Notes: generated by a model from the letters alone, not told the origin. A stretch of 37,138 nt of DNA from Acidaminococcus sp. (GCA_019416065.1 DXYB01000017.1:1-37138); one strand, 5' to 3'; shown: positions 1 through 8,848, counted from the stretch's first letter. Translations and numbers: made by a program.

Positions 1-48
1 ACCAGAAAAGGATGAATTTGGGGTCCTCCCCAACATTTGACAAAGAAC

Positions 49-72
49 CAAAAAAGAGCCCCGAAAGGGCTC
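49..72 (-). terminator. Rho-independent terminator ending the long minus-strand gene run
   Basis: On the minus strand a 6-bp GAGCCC/GGGCTC stem (67-72 with 56-61) with a 5-base loop is followed at once by a run of T (49-55). It lies 18 bases past the stop of the YhcH-like gene. It is the first convincing terminator seen downstream of the gene run that starts near 9964. Confidence 0.85.
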
Positions 73-89
73 CTGTTACTCATACAATT

Positions 90-560
90 TTAGGTTTCTA
101 CACGCACTTTTACAACCACTTTTTTTACTGTTTCCGGCTGCTGGGCAAAATAACAATTGGGCCGATGGACCTCCCAAGGAAAGAAAATGACAAAATCTCC
201 TTTTTCCAACTGAATAAAATTTTCTTTTTTCGTTTCACCATAAAAGACTATGTCATCTTTTTCCTGCCGGTCCTCCGTTAAATCCGAAACGTTTTCCACA
301 TCCGTCACACCGATGGTCTCCCTACCGTCTGCGACTAACTGGATATCCATATAGGCAAAATGTTTTTCCGGGCGCCGTTCTTCTTTGGGTTCGGTCTGGT
401 ACACATTGGTACTGGCAAAAATTGTTTCTCCCTCCAGAGGTGTTTTCCCCACTGGCAGGGCCGCAAGATCCAGCTTTGCCACAAGCTCCAGGGCATGCTT
501 CAACCGCCCCGTCACAAAAGGCAGTACTCGCTTAATTTCTTTTTGCGTTCCTGTAATCAT
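90..560 (-). CDS. YhcH/YjgK/YiaL family protein (DUF386)
   Basis: A 156-residue protein of the YhcH/YjgK/YiaL cupin-like family, at the usual family length. Visible family features are the mid-protein stretch HFAYMDIQLVADGRE and the C-terminal FFPWEVHRPN block, whose Asp/Glu/His residues form the metal site in the family. The E. coli member NanQ is a sialic-acid anomerase, and other members sit in sugar and sugar-acid operons. The start ATG overlaps the stop of the upstream amidohydrolase by 4 bases (TCAT on the plus strand), which indicates translational coupling. Its partner suggests a role on a small sugar-like or lactone-like metabolite, but the substrate is not visible. A terminator follows. 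Confidence 0.85.
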   Translation of the reverse strand: MITGTQKEIKRVLPFVTGRLKHALELVAKLDLAALPVGKTPLEGETIFASTNVYQTEPKEERRPEKHFAYMDIQLVADGRETIGVTDVENVSDLTEDRQEKDDIVFYGETKKENFIQLEKGDFVIFFPWEVHRPNCYFAQQPETVKKVVVKVRVET

Positions 561-1450
561 CGTAGTTCCTCCTTAGGAAACAGGGCTTGCAGCTTGCTGT
601 ACACACGCAAAGCATTGTCGTAGAAAAAGGATTGCCAATGGTCTTTTGGAATCACTTCCTGCATCAGCGCAATATAACTTTTTGGATTCACCAGCGGCCA
701 GTCCGTGCCATAAAGCAACCGGTCATACCGCTCCGTATAGTCCAGCCACATGCGTAGATACTGGAAAAAAGCCTGGAATTTTTGGTACATTTCCTTTCCG
801 GGCAATTTTCCTGCTACCAGTCCGGACAAATCCACGTACACATTGGGACATACGGCCGCCACTTCCATGGCATCTAGCACCCAAGGGCTGCCGCAGTGAC
901 AAATCACAAAGTTTACGTTGGGGAACAGTTTGGCCACTTCTTCAATGGTGCCAGGATGGGCATATTTCAAAAGGCCTTTGCCCCCCGCCGTTTCTCCGGT
1001 ATGAAAGGCCACAGGGATGCCGTTGTGCTGCGCCAGCTCATACAGAGGAAAATGCCGCTTGTCATAGGCATACACCTGGCTGTAGCCCAGATAGATTTTA
1101 ATGCCAACGCACTGGGGCGTCGCAACCACCCGCTCAAATTCTTTGGCGGTCGCCTCACAATTTTCTTCTGTCAGCGCATTGCTGTCCACACCGGCGCAAT
1201 AGGCGATTTCTTTTGGCTGGTTATACGGCGTAAGGGTAAAGGGTCCCGCCAGATTGGGCACCCGTGGCACCACGCCGCCATGGAGAGAGGGTCCGAGGGG
1301 AGCATTTCCCATCGCCACGCTCAGCACAATGTTGTTATCCTGACATGTTTGCAAATAGTAAGCCGCCGTATTTTCACCGCCGGCCGCTTTTGCCAATTGG
1401 GCAAAGCCCTCCGTGCGAAAAAAATGCATATGGGCATCAATGATTTTCAT
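557..1450 (-). CDS. Metal-dependent amidohydrolase family protein (TIM-barrel, amidohydrolase_2)
   Basis: About 297 residues in the amidohydrolase-related (PF04909-type) TIM-barrel family. The metal and catalytic motifs appear in order: N-terminal DAHMH (His7, His9), a GIKIYLGY strand that may hold the bridging Lys, FHTGE, ICHCGSPW and GTDWP with the late Asp. Such enzymes hydrolyse lactones or amides, or decarboxylate aromatic acids. The substrate cannot be read from the sequence. I chose the ATG at 1450 because AGAGG lies 9 bases upstream; an in-frame GTG two codons earlier is too close to that site. It overlaps the end of the lipase gene by 14 bases and the start of the YhcH-like gene by 4, so the three are probably co-translated. 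Confidence 0.82.
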   Translation of the reverse strand: MKIIDAHMHFFRTEGFAQLAKAAGGENTAAYYLQTCQDNNIVLSVAMGNAPLGPSLHGGVVPRVPNLAGPFTLTPYNQPKEIAYCAGVDSNALTEENCEATAKEFERVVATPQCVGIKIYLGYSQVYAYDKRHFPLYELAQHNGIPVAFHTGETAGGKGLLKYAHPGTIEEVAKLFPNVNFVICHCGSPWVLDAMEVAAVCPNVYVDLSGLVAGKLPGKEMYQKFQAFFQYLRMWLDYTERYDRLLYGTDWPLVNPKSYIALMQEVIPKDHWQSFFYDNALRVYSKLQALFPKEELR

Positions 1451-2900
1451 AGGCACTCGCCTCTTTTACCGTATAATTCCACAGGGGATCTGTTCCTTTC
1501 TGCAGGGGAACCACCTGTCCTAGATTTTCTTTAGGTTCCTGCCATAAATTTAATGCACTTTGTAAAAATCCCTGCTCCCAGCGTACCCGGGTACTGCCTG
1601 CCGTGACAGGCCGCGGCACACGCATCGTAAGACCAGTGAGTTCCTGGGCCACTTGGAGGGACCACTGATCCGTCTGCCCAATGCGCCTTTTTTCTACCGT
1701 AGCCACTACCAGCACATCTGCCCCGGCAGCCCGTGCTTTTTCCCGCAGCACTGAGGAAATTTCTATATTGTCCGCCGGAAGTTGTTTTTCTTCCAGGACA
1801 ATATAGCGGGGCAGCAGACTCTTATAGGCTTCCAGGATAAATCGTCCCACATTGGGCGTAATTTGTTTGTCAGCCCCATTATCCTGGGTATATACAGCAA
1901 GCGCTGTTAGGGGTGCATCCCCCTCTACTTTTTGCTCTGGTGACAATTGTACCTGTTGTGCTGCCACTGCAGCATCCAGGGCATCATCATACCCTTTCAC
2001 CGCTAAGTCCAGGTAATAGGACACCGGGTGCTGGTAATCAGCCTGCTTTCCGCTGAGAGAAAATTCTTCTTTTTTTCCAAACTGCTGATAATCGGAAAAT
2101 AGCGTCTGCAGCGCTCCCGGTACAGGATCCAGGGTCGTATAGACCCGGAGCAAATTAATTTGTTCCCCGTATTTTTGGGCAAAGGCTTTATTCCCCACCG
2201 CCGGCGCTCCAAAGGTAATCACCTGCACCTGCGACCTCGGAACGCCTGCTTGTACCAGTGCTTCTCCGTAGAGTGTGGCACAGGCACCGCCCAGGCTATG
2301 GCCTGTCAGCAAAACATGTTCTTTTGGATGTTGCTGCAACCAATGGATCATTTGGTCCGGTTGTCCATCCCCATCCACATCAAAGCGGCTGTCAAGGACT
2401 GTTTGTGTATATTGCCAAAAGCCCTTATGAACCTGGGGAACCGTATCAGGGATCTTTTTAGTTTCCTCGGTTATCTTTTTATCTTTTGTCATCATAAAGG
2501 GCACTTGTCCTGTTTTCAGATTCAGTTTCCAATCCGCCTTGGAGGCGCTGCCCCGAAAGGCCACCACCGTCCAATGCTTTCCCTGCAGCAAGCTGGCATG
2601 CCGCGCTACTGTGATATGAGCCGTGACACCGTTTTTAGGAAGCGTGAACTGTTTTACGTCCCAGCCGCCATCTGTTAAATAAGAGGTTTCCAAACCGTCT
2701 CCTGTTTTATAGGTAGCAGCACAGACCGTCGCCGCCGTTGCCGTGAGTGTTTTTTCCAGTAAGGCTTCTTCCTTGGACGCCGCTGCCCAGCCGATACAAG
2801 AAGGCACGCACAGGGCTAGTAGCAGTATGCTCCGGCCCCATCCGTGCCCCCATTGTTGCAAAAACCCTTTTACCCCATTACGGTTTAGGATTTTTCTCAT
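1437..2900 (-). CDS. Secreted class 3 lipase (alpha/beta hydrolase)
   Basis: A 487-residue protein with an N-terminal hydrophobic signal segment (about residues 23-41). It carries a fungal-type lipase_3 domain: oxyanion strand VVAFRGS (112-118), nucleophile elbow TGHSLGG with Ser202, TFGAPAVGN (229-237), Asp258 in LDPVP and His291 in QHPVSYY. Together these give a complete Ser-Asp-His triad. A DVDGDGQPD segment at about 174-182 resembles a Ca2+-binding loop. Residues 310-487 form a second domain of unknown function. The ATG is preceded by AGGAGGT and overlaps the DUF3298 gene by 23 bases. The probable role is exported hydrolysis of lipid or ester substrates in the periplasm or at the surface. 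Confidence 0.85.
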   Translation of the reverse strand: MRKILNRNGVKGFLQQWGHGWGRSILLLALCVPSCIGWAAASKEEALLEKTLTATAATVCAATYKTGDGLETSYLTDGGWDVKQFTLPKNGVTAHITVARHASLLQGKHWTVVAFRGSASKADWKLNLKTGQVPFMMTKDKKITEETKKIPDTVPQVHKGFWQYTQTVLDSRFDVDGDGQPDQMIHWLQQHPKEHVLLTGHSLGGACATLYGEALVQAGVPRSQVQVITFGAPAVGNKAFAQKYGEQINLLRVYTTLDPVPGALQTLFSDYQQFGKKEEFSLSGKQADYQHPVSYYLDLAVKGYDDALDAAVAAQQVQLSPEQKVEGDAPLTALAVYTQDNGADKQITPNVGRFILEAYKSLLPRYIVLEEKQLPADNIEISSVLREKARAAGADVLVVATVEKRRIGQTDQWSLQVAQELTGLTMRVPRPVTAGSTRVRWEQGFLQSALNLWQEPKENLGQVVPLQKGTDPLWNYTVKEASAYENH

Positions 2901-3504
2901 TCAACTCCCGTACCTCCTGTGGTCCCAATTTCAGATAACACGGTCCATCTAACAAACTTCCCAGTTCCTCCGTCTGGAACAAAATGTTGATACAGCCATC
3001 CGGGCTTAGGAAAAAATCCTCCGGCACACGGGTAATCGGTTTAGTAGGTTTATGCCGTACGTCTCCATCCCGGTACACGTGAGAATCCTGCAGCTTTTGC
3101 AAATCCTGTAGTGTCACCCGGACAAAAGCAGAAAGCGGCAGTCGCTGCCCTGTACTCGCATCATATACCAGCCCATGGGTAATGGTTTTGTTTACGCCGT
3201 TCACAGCCCGTAGATCACTGAGGGTCAGGCTGACCAGCTGCTTGTCCTCGTATTTGGTTTCATACCAAGTACGCCCCGCCGTAAATTTCCGCCCAATATA
3301 GTCATTGCGAAAATCACTGAGGACAAACTGGATGTCCCGGTTGATTAAATTCGTCGCTTTTTTATTTTTTACATGGACGATGGGCCATTTCATTTCCAAA
3401 TTGCCAATCTCAGCCTGCCCGGTTTCTACATCCGCCCAAGCTGGTGCGCAGACGCCTAATCCCAAGGAGAGTGCCAGGACCAGTGTTGCTATTTTTTTCT
3501 GCAT
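2878..3504 (-). CDS. Exported DUF3298-like (RsiV-type fold) protein
   Basis: About 208 residues with a typical signal peptide (MQKKIATLVLALSLGLGV, cleavage after PAWA). The pattern 'HGLVYDASTGQRLPLSAFV' then 'EDFFLSPDGCINILF' then 'LDGPCYLKLGPQEV' matches DUF3298/RsiV C-terminal domains found in envelope proteins of Firmicutes. I use the ATG at 3504 because GGAGG sits 7 bases upstream; a start seven codons earlier would leave a charged extension before the signal peptide. It lies 23 bases downstream of trmO and overlaps the lipase start. The function is unknown; it is likely periplasmic. Confidence 0.72.
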   Translation of the reverse strand: MQKKIATLVLALSLGLGVCAPAWADVETGQAEIGNLEMKWPIVHVKNKKATNLINRDIQFVLSDFRNDYIGRKFTAGRTWYETKYEDKQLVSLTLSDLRAVNGVNKTITHGLVYDASTGQRLPLSAFVRVTLQDLQKLQDSHVYRDGDVRHKPTKPITRVPEDFFLSPDGCINILFQTEELGSLLDGPCYLKLGPQEVRELNEKNPKP

Positions 3505-3527
3505 GCTACCGCCTCCGCTTTTCAAAA

Positions 3528-4220
3528 TTAATCGTCTATACCTACCACAAGCACTGTATCCCCGTCTATCCGGAAACGCACGTTGTACGTATCAAACTGC
3601 ATGCCATAAATCCGTTGCGGATCCTGCTGGTAATGGGGCCGAGGATCCTGTGCCAAAATACCCAAAAGGGCCCTGCGTTTTGCTTCCGGAATCTTTGTAA
3701 GAAGAGATTCCTCGCACCGGACGGATAATATAACATCCTGACCTGGTGCGAACCCGCTTTTGGCTTCCGGATGACAATCTGTATACGGGACGTAGGGTTT
3801 TATGTCATAAATGGGTGTGCCATCTTTCAAATCCGCTCCGGCTACCCAGAGCAGGGGGCCCTTACGTCCTTCCAGCTCTATTTTTTTCAATGGCACCAAA
3901 GATAGGCCTAACGGATTAGGACGAAACGGGGAACGGGTGGCAAATACACCTAAACGGGTATTGCCGCCCAAGCGTGGTGGCCGCACCGTAGGAGACCAGC
4001 TGTGATTTTCCGAAAACCCCCACAACAGCCACACATGACTAAACCCGGAAAGGCCCCGAAACATCTCCGGGCGCCGGTATTTTGCTATCATCTCCACCTG
4101 TCCCACCAGTTCTGGAACTAGGCCGCTTTGCCGGGGAAGGCCGAATTTTTCTTTCAGCTCTCCCCGGTAAAAGGCTATGGGATGAAGCGCAAGGACCCCT
4201 TTCTTCTGCTCTTGTTCCAT
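3528..4220 (-). CDS. trmO: tRNA N6-threonylcarbamoyladenosine methyltransferase TrmO-like
   Basis: About 230 residues of the TrmO (TsaA/YaeB) family, which methylates t6A37 of certain tRNAs to m6t6A using SAM. Diagnostic segments are the N-terminal IAFYRGELKEKFGLPRQSG, GLSGFSHVWLLWGF, TRLGVFATRSPFRPNPLGLS, GADLKDGTPIYDIKPYVPYTD and the C-terminal DPRPHYQ...YGMQFDTYNVRF. The ATG at 4220 follows the SYLF gene stop by 1 base. The in-frame GTG at 4232 lies inside that gene and has no better ribosome site. It is a housekeeping gene embedded in a run of exported proteins, which suggests shared transcription rather than shared function. Confidence 0.9.
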   Translation of the reverse strand: MEQEQKKGVLALHPIAFYRGELKEKFGLPRQSGLVPELVGQVEMIAKYRRPEMFRGLSGFSHVWLLWGFSENHSWSPTVRPPRLGGNTRLGVFATRSPFRPNPLGLSLVPLKKIELEGRKGPLLWVAGADLKDGTPIYDIKPYVPYTDCHPEAKSGFAPGQDVILSVRCEESLLTKIPEAKRRALLGILAQDPRPHYQQDPQRIYGMQFDTYNVRFRIDGDTVLVVGIDD

Positions 4221-4221
4221 G

Positions 4222-4863
4222 TTATTTGGCACTCTTAATGGGTGTCAGGTTCAGTTCCTTATCCACAAAGAATTTCGTACCCTTCACAGAAAGTTCCGCC
4301 GCTAGGCCCTTGGTGGTAATCTGGTACATCCACATGCCAGGAGCCACTTGGAAAGAACCTTCCAGGGAATCTCCGTGTACCCCATCTTCGGCAGCGGCTA
4401 CTGCCTGTCCGCCAAATTTCCAGCCTTTGGTGATAAACGATTGAAAGGCGTCTTCGTTCGCAAAAACGAAAATAATATTGCTTTGCCGTACACCCAGCCC
4501 CAGACCGGCTTTGACTTCTTCCATTTTCATAAATACTTCCTGGCCGCTGTGCTGGTTAATGGCCCGGCCCCGTCCGTGCCCTCCGCCCAAAAGGCCCAGG
4601 GAGTAGCTGGTATCTACAAAAACCGCATACCCATAGGCATTTTGGATGGCCTTTCTGGATTTTGGTTTTTTTTGATAGAGGTCCAGCAATGCCCGGTATG
4701 TTTTCCCCCGCAATTGGGCCCGTTCCCGGTCCTGCCGGGTCACCGTAGTGGTTTCTGTTTTTTCTGCCGCCTGTGCCACAGGCTGCGGCATCACAGGCAG
4801 CAGCGGTGCTAGTACAAATAACCCTGCAAGTGCCATACCCAGTATCCGTTTTCCAGATTTCAT
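4222..4863 (-). CDS. Exported SYLF/YSC84-domain protein
   Basis: A 213-residue protein with a signal peptide (hydrophobic residues 7-26, cleavage near AQAA). It is followed by a lipid-binding SYLF/YSC84-like domain: AYGYAVFVDTSYS, GLLGGGHGRG, GLGLGVRQSNIIFVF, then F...GWKFGGQA. In other organisms this domain binds acidic phospholipids. Bacterial members are exported and their roles are poorly defined. It lies 13 bases after the beta-helix protein and 1 base before trmO. With its neighbours it forms a set of four signal-peptide-bearing proteins (4877-6253, this gene, DUF3298, lipase), consistent with an envelope lipid theme. Confidence 0.78.
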   Translation of the reverse strand: MKSGKRILGMALAGLFVLAPLLPVMPQPVAQAAEKTETTTVTRQDRERAQLRGKTYRALLDLYQKKPKSRKAIQNAYGYAVFVDTSYSLGLLGGGHGRGRAINQHSGQEVFMKMEEVKAGLGLGVRQSNIIFVFANEDAFQSFITKGWKFGGQAVAAAEDGVHGDSLEGSFQVAPGMWMYQITTKGLAAELSVKGTKFFVDKELNLTPIKSAK

Positions 4864-4876
4864 GGTTGCACCTTCC

Positions 4877-6253
4877 TTAGGCCAAAGGTTTTAATTGTCC
4901 GCCGCCTTGCAGGTCGAACGTTTTTCCGCCCAGCCAGGCATTATTTGCATCTTTGGCATCATAGTAAATCGTATGCCCGTTTCCTTTGATGTTCGTAAGG
5001 CCCTCTACAGCATCCGTCAACCCATTAATGTAGGAATCGGAAGTGAGAGACCAGCTGGAAGTCGCATCCAATTTCACATCGGCTTTTCTCGCCGTGTGAT
5101 TGGTATTGATTGCGCCGGACCAACTGCTGCCATTTTGCAAATCCATCACTACAGAGCTGAGACTATCTACCGTCACATTGCCATGCAGGCTCTGCTGGTT
5201 AGCCATAAATGTCAGGTCCCCGCCATTTTTCCCAGATTCCCCGTAGGTAGCCGTGGCCACCTGCACCAATTCTCCGCCCAAATACTGGAGCGTGGTCCGT
5301 TCCGTATAGATGCGTCCCGGCGTATTAGTTACAAAAAACAGCGGCCCTTCTTTCAGGCTGCGCAGTGCGGAATTTTTCACGGACAAACGAGCCACCTGAT
5401 CACTGGCCACTTTGGGTTTATTCTGGTACAGCATAACTCCATGGGTTCCGTTGCCGCTTACATCCACATAGTCCAGGCGAATAATATTCGTCCCTTCCAC
5501 TACGGCGATTTCACTTTTATCCGCTTTGCCCTTGACTTCGCTGACAGTAATATCCCCTTTAGAATAAATCAAGGGAGATCCTTCCCCTGCCGTATTGATC
5601 GTGCTTTTAGAAAGCTGGACACTGGCATTTTCCGGTTCGGTGGCAACGGCAGCAGAACGGATACCCGTAGTGCCGATATTCACGTTGTCCGCTTCCACTT
5701 TGCCACCTGCCGTGGCATCAATGCCCCGGGAAGAATCGGCGGAGGTGCGAATGTTGGTGTTATGCACCTTCAAAAATCCTGTTTTTCCCGTGGCATACAG
5801 GGCATTGGCACCGATCCCTTTGGTGGTCACGGTGCAGCTATCCATGGTGAGGCTTCCGCCCGCTGCCAGGACGGCGGCATTCAGTCCGTTATATTTACTG
5901 GCCATCACATCCGTCGTATCCCCGGTTTTGCTTAAGGCACTATGGGATAGCGTTACATCCGCTCCGTTTTTCACCAAAAGCGCGCTTTCATCGGTCCGCA
6001 ATCCAGCATAGCTGTCGGCCAGCACGGTTTTTTCTCCGTTAATAACCCTGCCGGCCGCATATTGGTCCGCCGGCAAATCCTCATGCACCGTTTCGGCAGC
6101 GCTCGTTTCTTCCTTGCTCGCATTCTGTTCCGCTGCCTGGGCCCGTCCCGGCCCCCAGCAGTTATCTTGCTGATTACCCCAGCTGCCCCATCCGCAGCCG
6201 CAGGCCAGTATTCCTGCCAGTACAGCGGTAGTTAGTTTTTTAGAAATTTTCAT
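4877..6253 (-). CDS. Secreted beta-helix (pectin-lyase-like) protein without a beta-barrel
   Basis: About 458 residues. The N-terminus MKISKKLTTAVLAGILAC is a signal peptide, possibly of lipoprotein type, with Cys at residues 18 and 20. The rest is a repetitive Ser/Thr/Asn/Gly-rich passenger with rungs such as ALLVKNGADVTLSHSAL and GVMLYQNKPKVASDQ, typical of right-handed beta-helix adhesins and autotransporter passengers. There is no C-terminal barrel or anchor. I chose the ATG at 6253 because AAGGAGGG lies upstream and the signal peptide begins there; the open frame runs 35 codons further, into the ligase gene. It sits only 16 bases below that gene. It could be a lipoprotein or be exported by an unlinked partner. 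The function is unknown. Confidence 0.75.
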   Translation of the reverse strand: MKISKKLTTAVLAGILACGCGWGSWGNQQDNCWGPGRAQAAEQNASKEETSAAETVHEDLPADQYAAGRVINGEKTVLADSYAGLRTDESALLVKNGADVTLSHSALSKTGDTTDVMASKYNGLNAAVLAAGGSLTMDSCTVTTKGIGANALYATGKTGFLKVHNTNIRTSADSSRGIDATAGGKVEADNVNIGTTGIRSAAVATEPENASVQLSKSTINTAGEGSPLIYSKGDITVSEVKGKADKSEIAVVEGTNIIRLDYVDVSGNGTHGVMLYQNKPKVASDQVARLSVKNSALRSLKEGPLFFVTNTPGRIYTERTTLQYLGGELVQVATATYGESGKNGGDLTFMANQQSLHGNVTVDSLSSVVMDLQNGSSWSGAINTNHTARKADVKLDATSSWSLTSDSYINGLTDAVEGLTNIKGNGHTIYYDAKDANNAWLGGKTFDLQGGGQLKPLA

Positions 6254-6269
6254 GGGAATAGTCCCTCCT

Positions 6270-7637
6270 TCACTGGGTTTCTTGTGTATAGTATATACTA
6301 TTTTGGGAGGAACGTAAAATATCCTGTACTCGACTGCAATCCACTTTTCCTGCACCACTAAGGGGTAAGGCAGGAACTACCGCCCAACGCCCAGGCAGTT
6401 CTCCCGGCAGCAGCATCGTTCGCAGGGCTTTCCGGATGGTTTGGATAGTCATACCTTTTTCCAGCACCACCACAGCCCCCAAGGTTTCTCCGCGCGCTTT
6501 GTCCTGCAAGGGAACCACGGCTGCATCCAGCACGCCGGGCACTTGCTGCACGGCCTGTTCCACCCGATTGCAGCTGATGGTCAACCCGCCTTTATTCACC
6601 ACTTGCCCCTGCCGTCCCAGAAAAATCAGGTACCCCTCTTCATCAAAATAGCCTCGATCCTGCAGCGTACAAGGCTGGGGCAGTCCTTCCACATGATATG
6701 GTGTATCAATGATAATCAAGCCGTCCCGAATGGTTACACCCACACCGGGGCAGGGCCGCCCCACACTCATGGGATGTTGCAATAGCTCCTCGTAGGTCAA
6801 CCAGGTGACATAATCCACTTCACTGGCCCCATAATATAAAACAATTTGGCTTTTCGGAAAATATTGATGTAACGCCCTAGCAGTTCCTGCTTCCAAGAGC
6901 TGAGAACCAGCCAGAATGGTACGCACGGTAGGCATAATTTCTTTCGCTGCCTGCAAGAGCAATTTTAATTTCACTGGGACTAAATACAGAACGGTCACGT
7001 GATAGCGCGTCAGATCCATCATCCAGGAATGGGGATGGAGTCCCTGCCCAAAAACCATAGTCGCCCCAGCAAAAAGTACGGAAGCCCACAAATTGGCATT
7101 GCCGGTAAAGCTGAGACTCCCCTCGCCAAACGCTACGGTATCTCGATTCACCTGGAACATGGCATTCTGCTCCGGGAAAAAATCCGCCCAGCTGGCATAC
7201 GTCCGAAAAAGCAGCTTAGGGAGTCCTGTGGAACCAGAGCTGAGCACCCCCATGCAAATGGAGGCAGCAGGCACAAGGCCATCAGGAGTAATCTCCTGCA
7301 ACGTTTCTCCATCCAGCCAGCCAATGTTACGTTTTTTTCCCAGAAGTACTGCCGCCTCTTTGGATAGATCCGGGTGCCCTAGCACCGGCACCCATCCCGC
7401 CCGTTCTGCAGCTAAAAACGCAATGGCTTGCGCTAGTGGAGAAGATTTCACAATCAAAACCGTCTGCCGAAAAGACAGTTCCCGAAACTTTTCCCCATAA
7501 GCCGCTACTTCTTTTTCCATTGCGCCATAGGTGATCCCACGCTCACCGAAAAACATACATGGTTTTTCCGCTTGTCGCTTTGCCCAGTACGAAAGCCATG
7601 CCGCATAGTTTTTTGGCGTAGCCGTTTCCGTTTTCAT
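6270..7637 (-). CDS. Class I adenylate-forming acyl-CoA ligase (YhfT-like)
   Basis: About 455 residues of the AMP-dependent synthetase family, which activates a carboxylic acid to acyl-AMP and then acyl-CoA. Visible core motifs are SSGSTGLPK (133-141), YYGASE (268-273), the DRGY block with Asp327 followed by GRQGQVVNKGG, and the C-terminal SGAGKVD with catalytic Lys431. I start at the ATG at 7637, which overlaps the thiolase stop by 4 bases (ATGA). The arrangement ligase, thiolase, BioY recalls Bacillus subtilis yhfT-yhfS-yhfU, a BirA-regulated locus. The acyl substrate is not evident; pimelate or a fatty acid are candidates by context only. Confidence 0.85.
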   Translation of the reverse strand: MKTETATPKNYAAWLSYWAKRQAEKPCMFFGERGITYGAMEKEVAAYGEKFRELSFRQTVLIVKSSPLAQAIAFLAAERAGWVPVLGHPDLSKEAAVLLGKKRNIGWLDGETLQEITPDGLVPAASICMGVLSSGSTGLPKLLFRTYASWADFFPEQNAMFQVNRDTVAFGEGSLSFTGNANLWASVLFAGATMVFGQGLHPHSWMMDLTRYHVTVLYLVPVKLKLLLQAAKEIMPTVRTILAGSQLLEAGTARALHQYFPKSQIVLYYGASEVDYVTWLTYEELLQHPMSVGRPCPGVGVTIRDGLIIIDTPYHVEGLPQPCTLQDRGYFDEEGYLIFLGRQGQVVNKGGLTISCNRVEQAVQQVPGVLDAAVVPLQDKARGETLGAVVVLEKGMTIQTIRKALRTMLLPGELPGRWAVVPALPLSGAGKVDCSRVQDILRSSQNSIYYTQETQ

Positions 7638-8848
7638 GCTTCCATCCTTTCCAGCAATAGGCCGCATCCAGTTCCTCCGGCACCTGCAATGGCACACAAG
7701 GCCCGTTTTCCGCCCATTTCGTGCAGCGCACACAGGGCATGGAGCACCAATACCGCCCCGCTGCAGCCATAGGGATGTCCATACGCCAAGGCACCCCCAA
7801 ACGGCAGATAGCGATCCAGGCAGTGAGGGTATTTCCGGGCAAATAAGGCAGAAATTACGGCAAAGGCCTCAGTGTATTCAATGGTATCCATAGCGTCCAT
7901 GGTAAGCTGCGCCTTTTTCAGCACATTTTCCCCCGCTTTTAACGCTCCCAGGGGACTGAAACGGGAATTTACACCGATTTCTCCGCCACATAGAATCTTT
8001 CCCCAGGGGTGGACTGCTTTCCCGGCTTTTTTCCACGCCGCCAGTTTGTCCCCACTGCACAGAATTACGTAGGCAGCCCCGTCCTGGAGTAAACAGGCAT
8101 TGGCAGCGGTAAGGGTAGGAACAACATCCTTTTTATCCTGTTTCTCCTGCTCCGTCAGCAGTTGTTCTACTTCCGCCGCCGTAAATAATGGCGCCATTCT
8201 CCTCGTCAATTTTGCATTCATGTTGTGACGCAAACTTTCATCATGGTGACTGCCAAAAAGGGGTTCCACGACCGCATCCAAGCTATGCCTTTCCAGCGCC
8301 GCAAACGCTTTTTGATGGCTGCGTACCGCCCAGTCATCCAGCGTTTCCCGACTTATATTATAAATCTGTGCCGTTCGCTCCGCTCCTTCCAGCATCACCC
8401 GTTGACTGGTGGTATCCGGAGAAAACTGCGCCGTATAAAAGCCATCAGGCGTATACCGTTTATCCCAGGGCTGGTAGGTTTTTTTCGGCTGCAGCGATGT
8501 ACTTTCCACCCCGCCGCACACCACCACATCATGCATCCCGGCGCGAATTTTAGCATAGCCCAGTAAAATACTTTCCAGGGCAGAAGCACACTGCATATCC
8601 ACCGTAAGGGCCGGAACCGATTCCGGTATACCAGCAAATAACGCCGTCAACCGGGTCAAGTTGCCCCCTGGTCCCACAGCGTTCCCACCGATTACAAGTT
8701 CTGTTTCTTTGCTTTCTGGGAAACGGGCAAAAAGACGCCGGAGCAGGGCAGCGCCCAATATCTCCGGTGGAATGGTTTTGAATATACCGTTTTTCAGTCC
8801 CAGGTGGCTGCGCAGCCCGCCCAGAATATATACATCCTGGTAATGCAT
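7634..8848 (-). CDS. Thiolase-family protein (acetyl-CoA acyltransferase, YhfS-like) with altered active site
   Basis: 404 residues, full length for a thiolase. The nucleophilic Cys87 is present in DMQCASALES, and the catalytic His358 in GGALAYGHPYGCSGA. Two other positions deviate. The NEAFA motif that supplies the oxyanion-hole Asn reads TEAFA (326-330). The C-terminal CxGGG motif that supplies the second catalytic Cys reads AIAGAGGTG (386-394), so Ala falls at the Cys position. The nearest Cys (385, 395) are out of register. The protein may be a condensing rather than a degradative enzyme, or have shifted chemistry. It starts 2 bases after bioY and overlaps the ligase by 4 bases. Confidence 0.85.
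   Translation of the reverse strand: MHYQDVYILGGLRSHLGLKNGIFKTIPPEILGAALLRRLFARFPESKETELVIGGNAVGPGGNLTRLTALFAGIPESVPALTVDMQCASALESILLGYAKIRAGMHDVVVCGGVESTSLQPKKTYQPWDKRYTPDGFYTAQFSPDTTSQRVMLEGAERTAQIYNISRETLDDWAVRSHQKAFAALERHSLDAVVEPLFGSHHDESLRHNMNAKLTRRMAPLFTAAEVEQLLTEQEKQDKKDVVPTLTAANACLLQDGAAYVILCSGDKLAAWKKAGKAVHPWGKILCGGEIGVNSRFSPLGALKAGENVLKKAQLTMDAMDTIEYTEAFAVISALFARKYPHCLDRYLPFGGALAYGHPYGCSGAVLVLHALCALHEMGGKRALCAIAGAGGTGCGLLLERMEA

Noticed and set aside
12..281. 89-residue plus-strand frame at the window start
   Set aside because: It overlaps the terminator and the YhcH-like gene antisense, with no recognisable domain.
896..1534. 212-residue plus-strand frame
   Set aside because: It is antisense to the amidohydrolase, whose metal motifs are intact.
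4895..5935. 346-residue open frame on the plus strand
   Set aside because: It lies wholly antisense to the secreted beta-helix gene, has no family-like sequence and no ribosome site. It is a shadow of a low-stop coding region.
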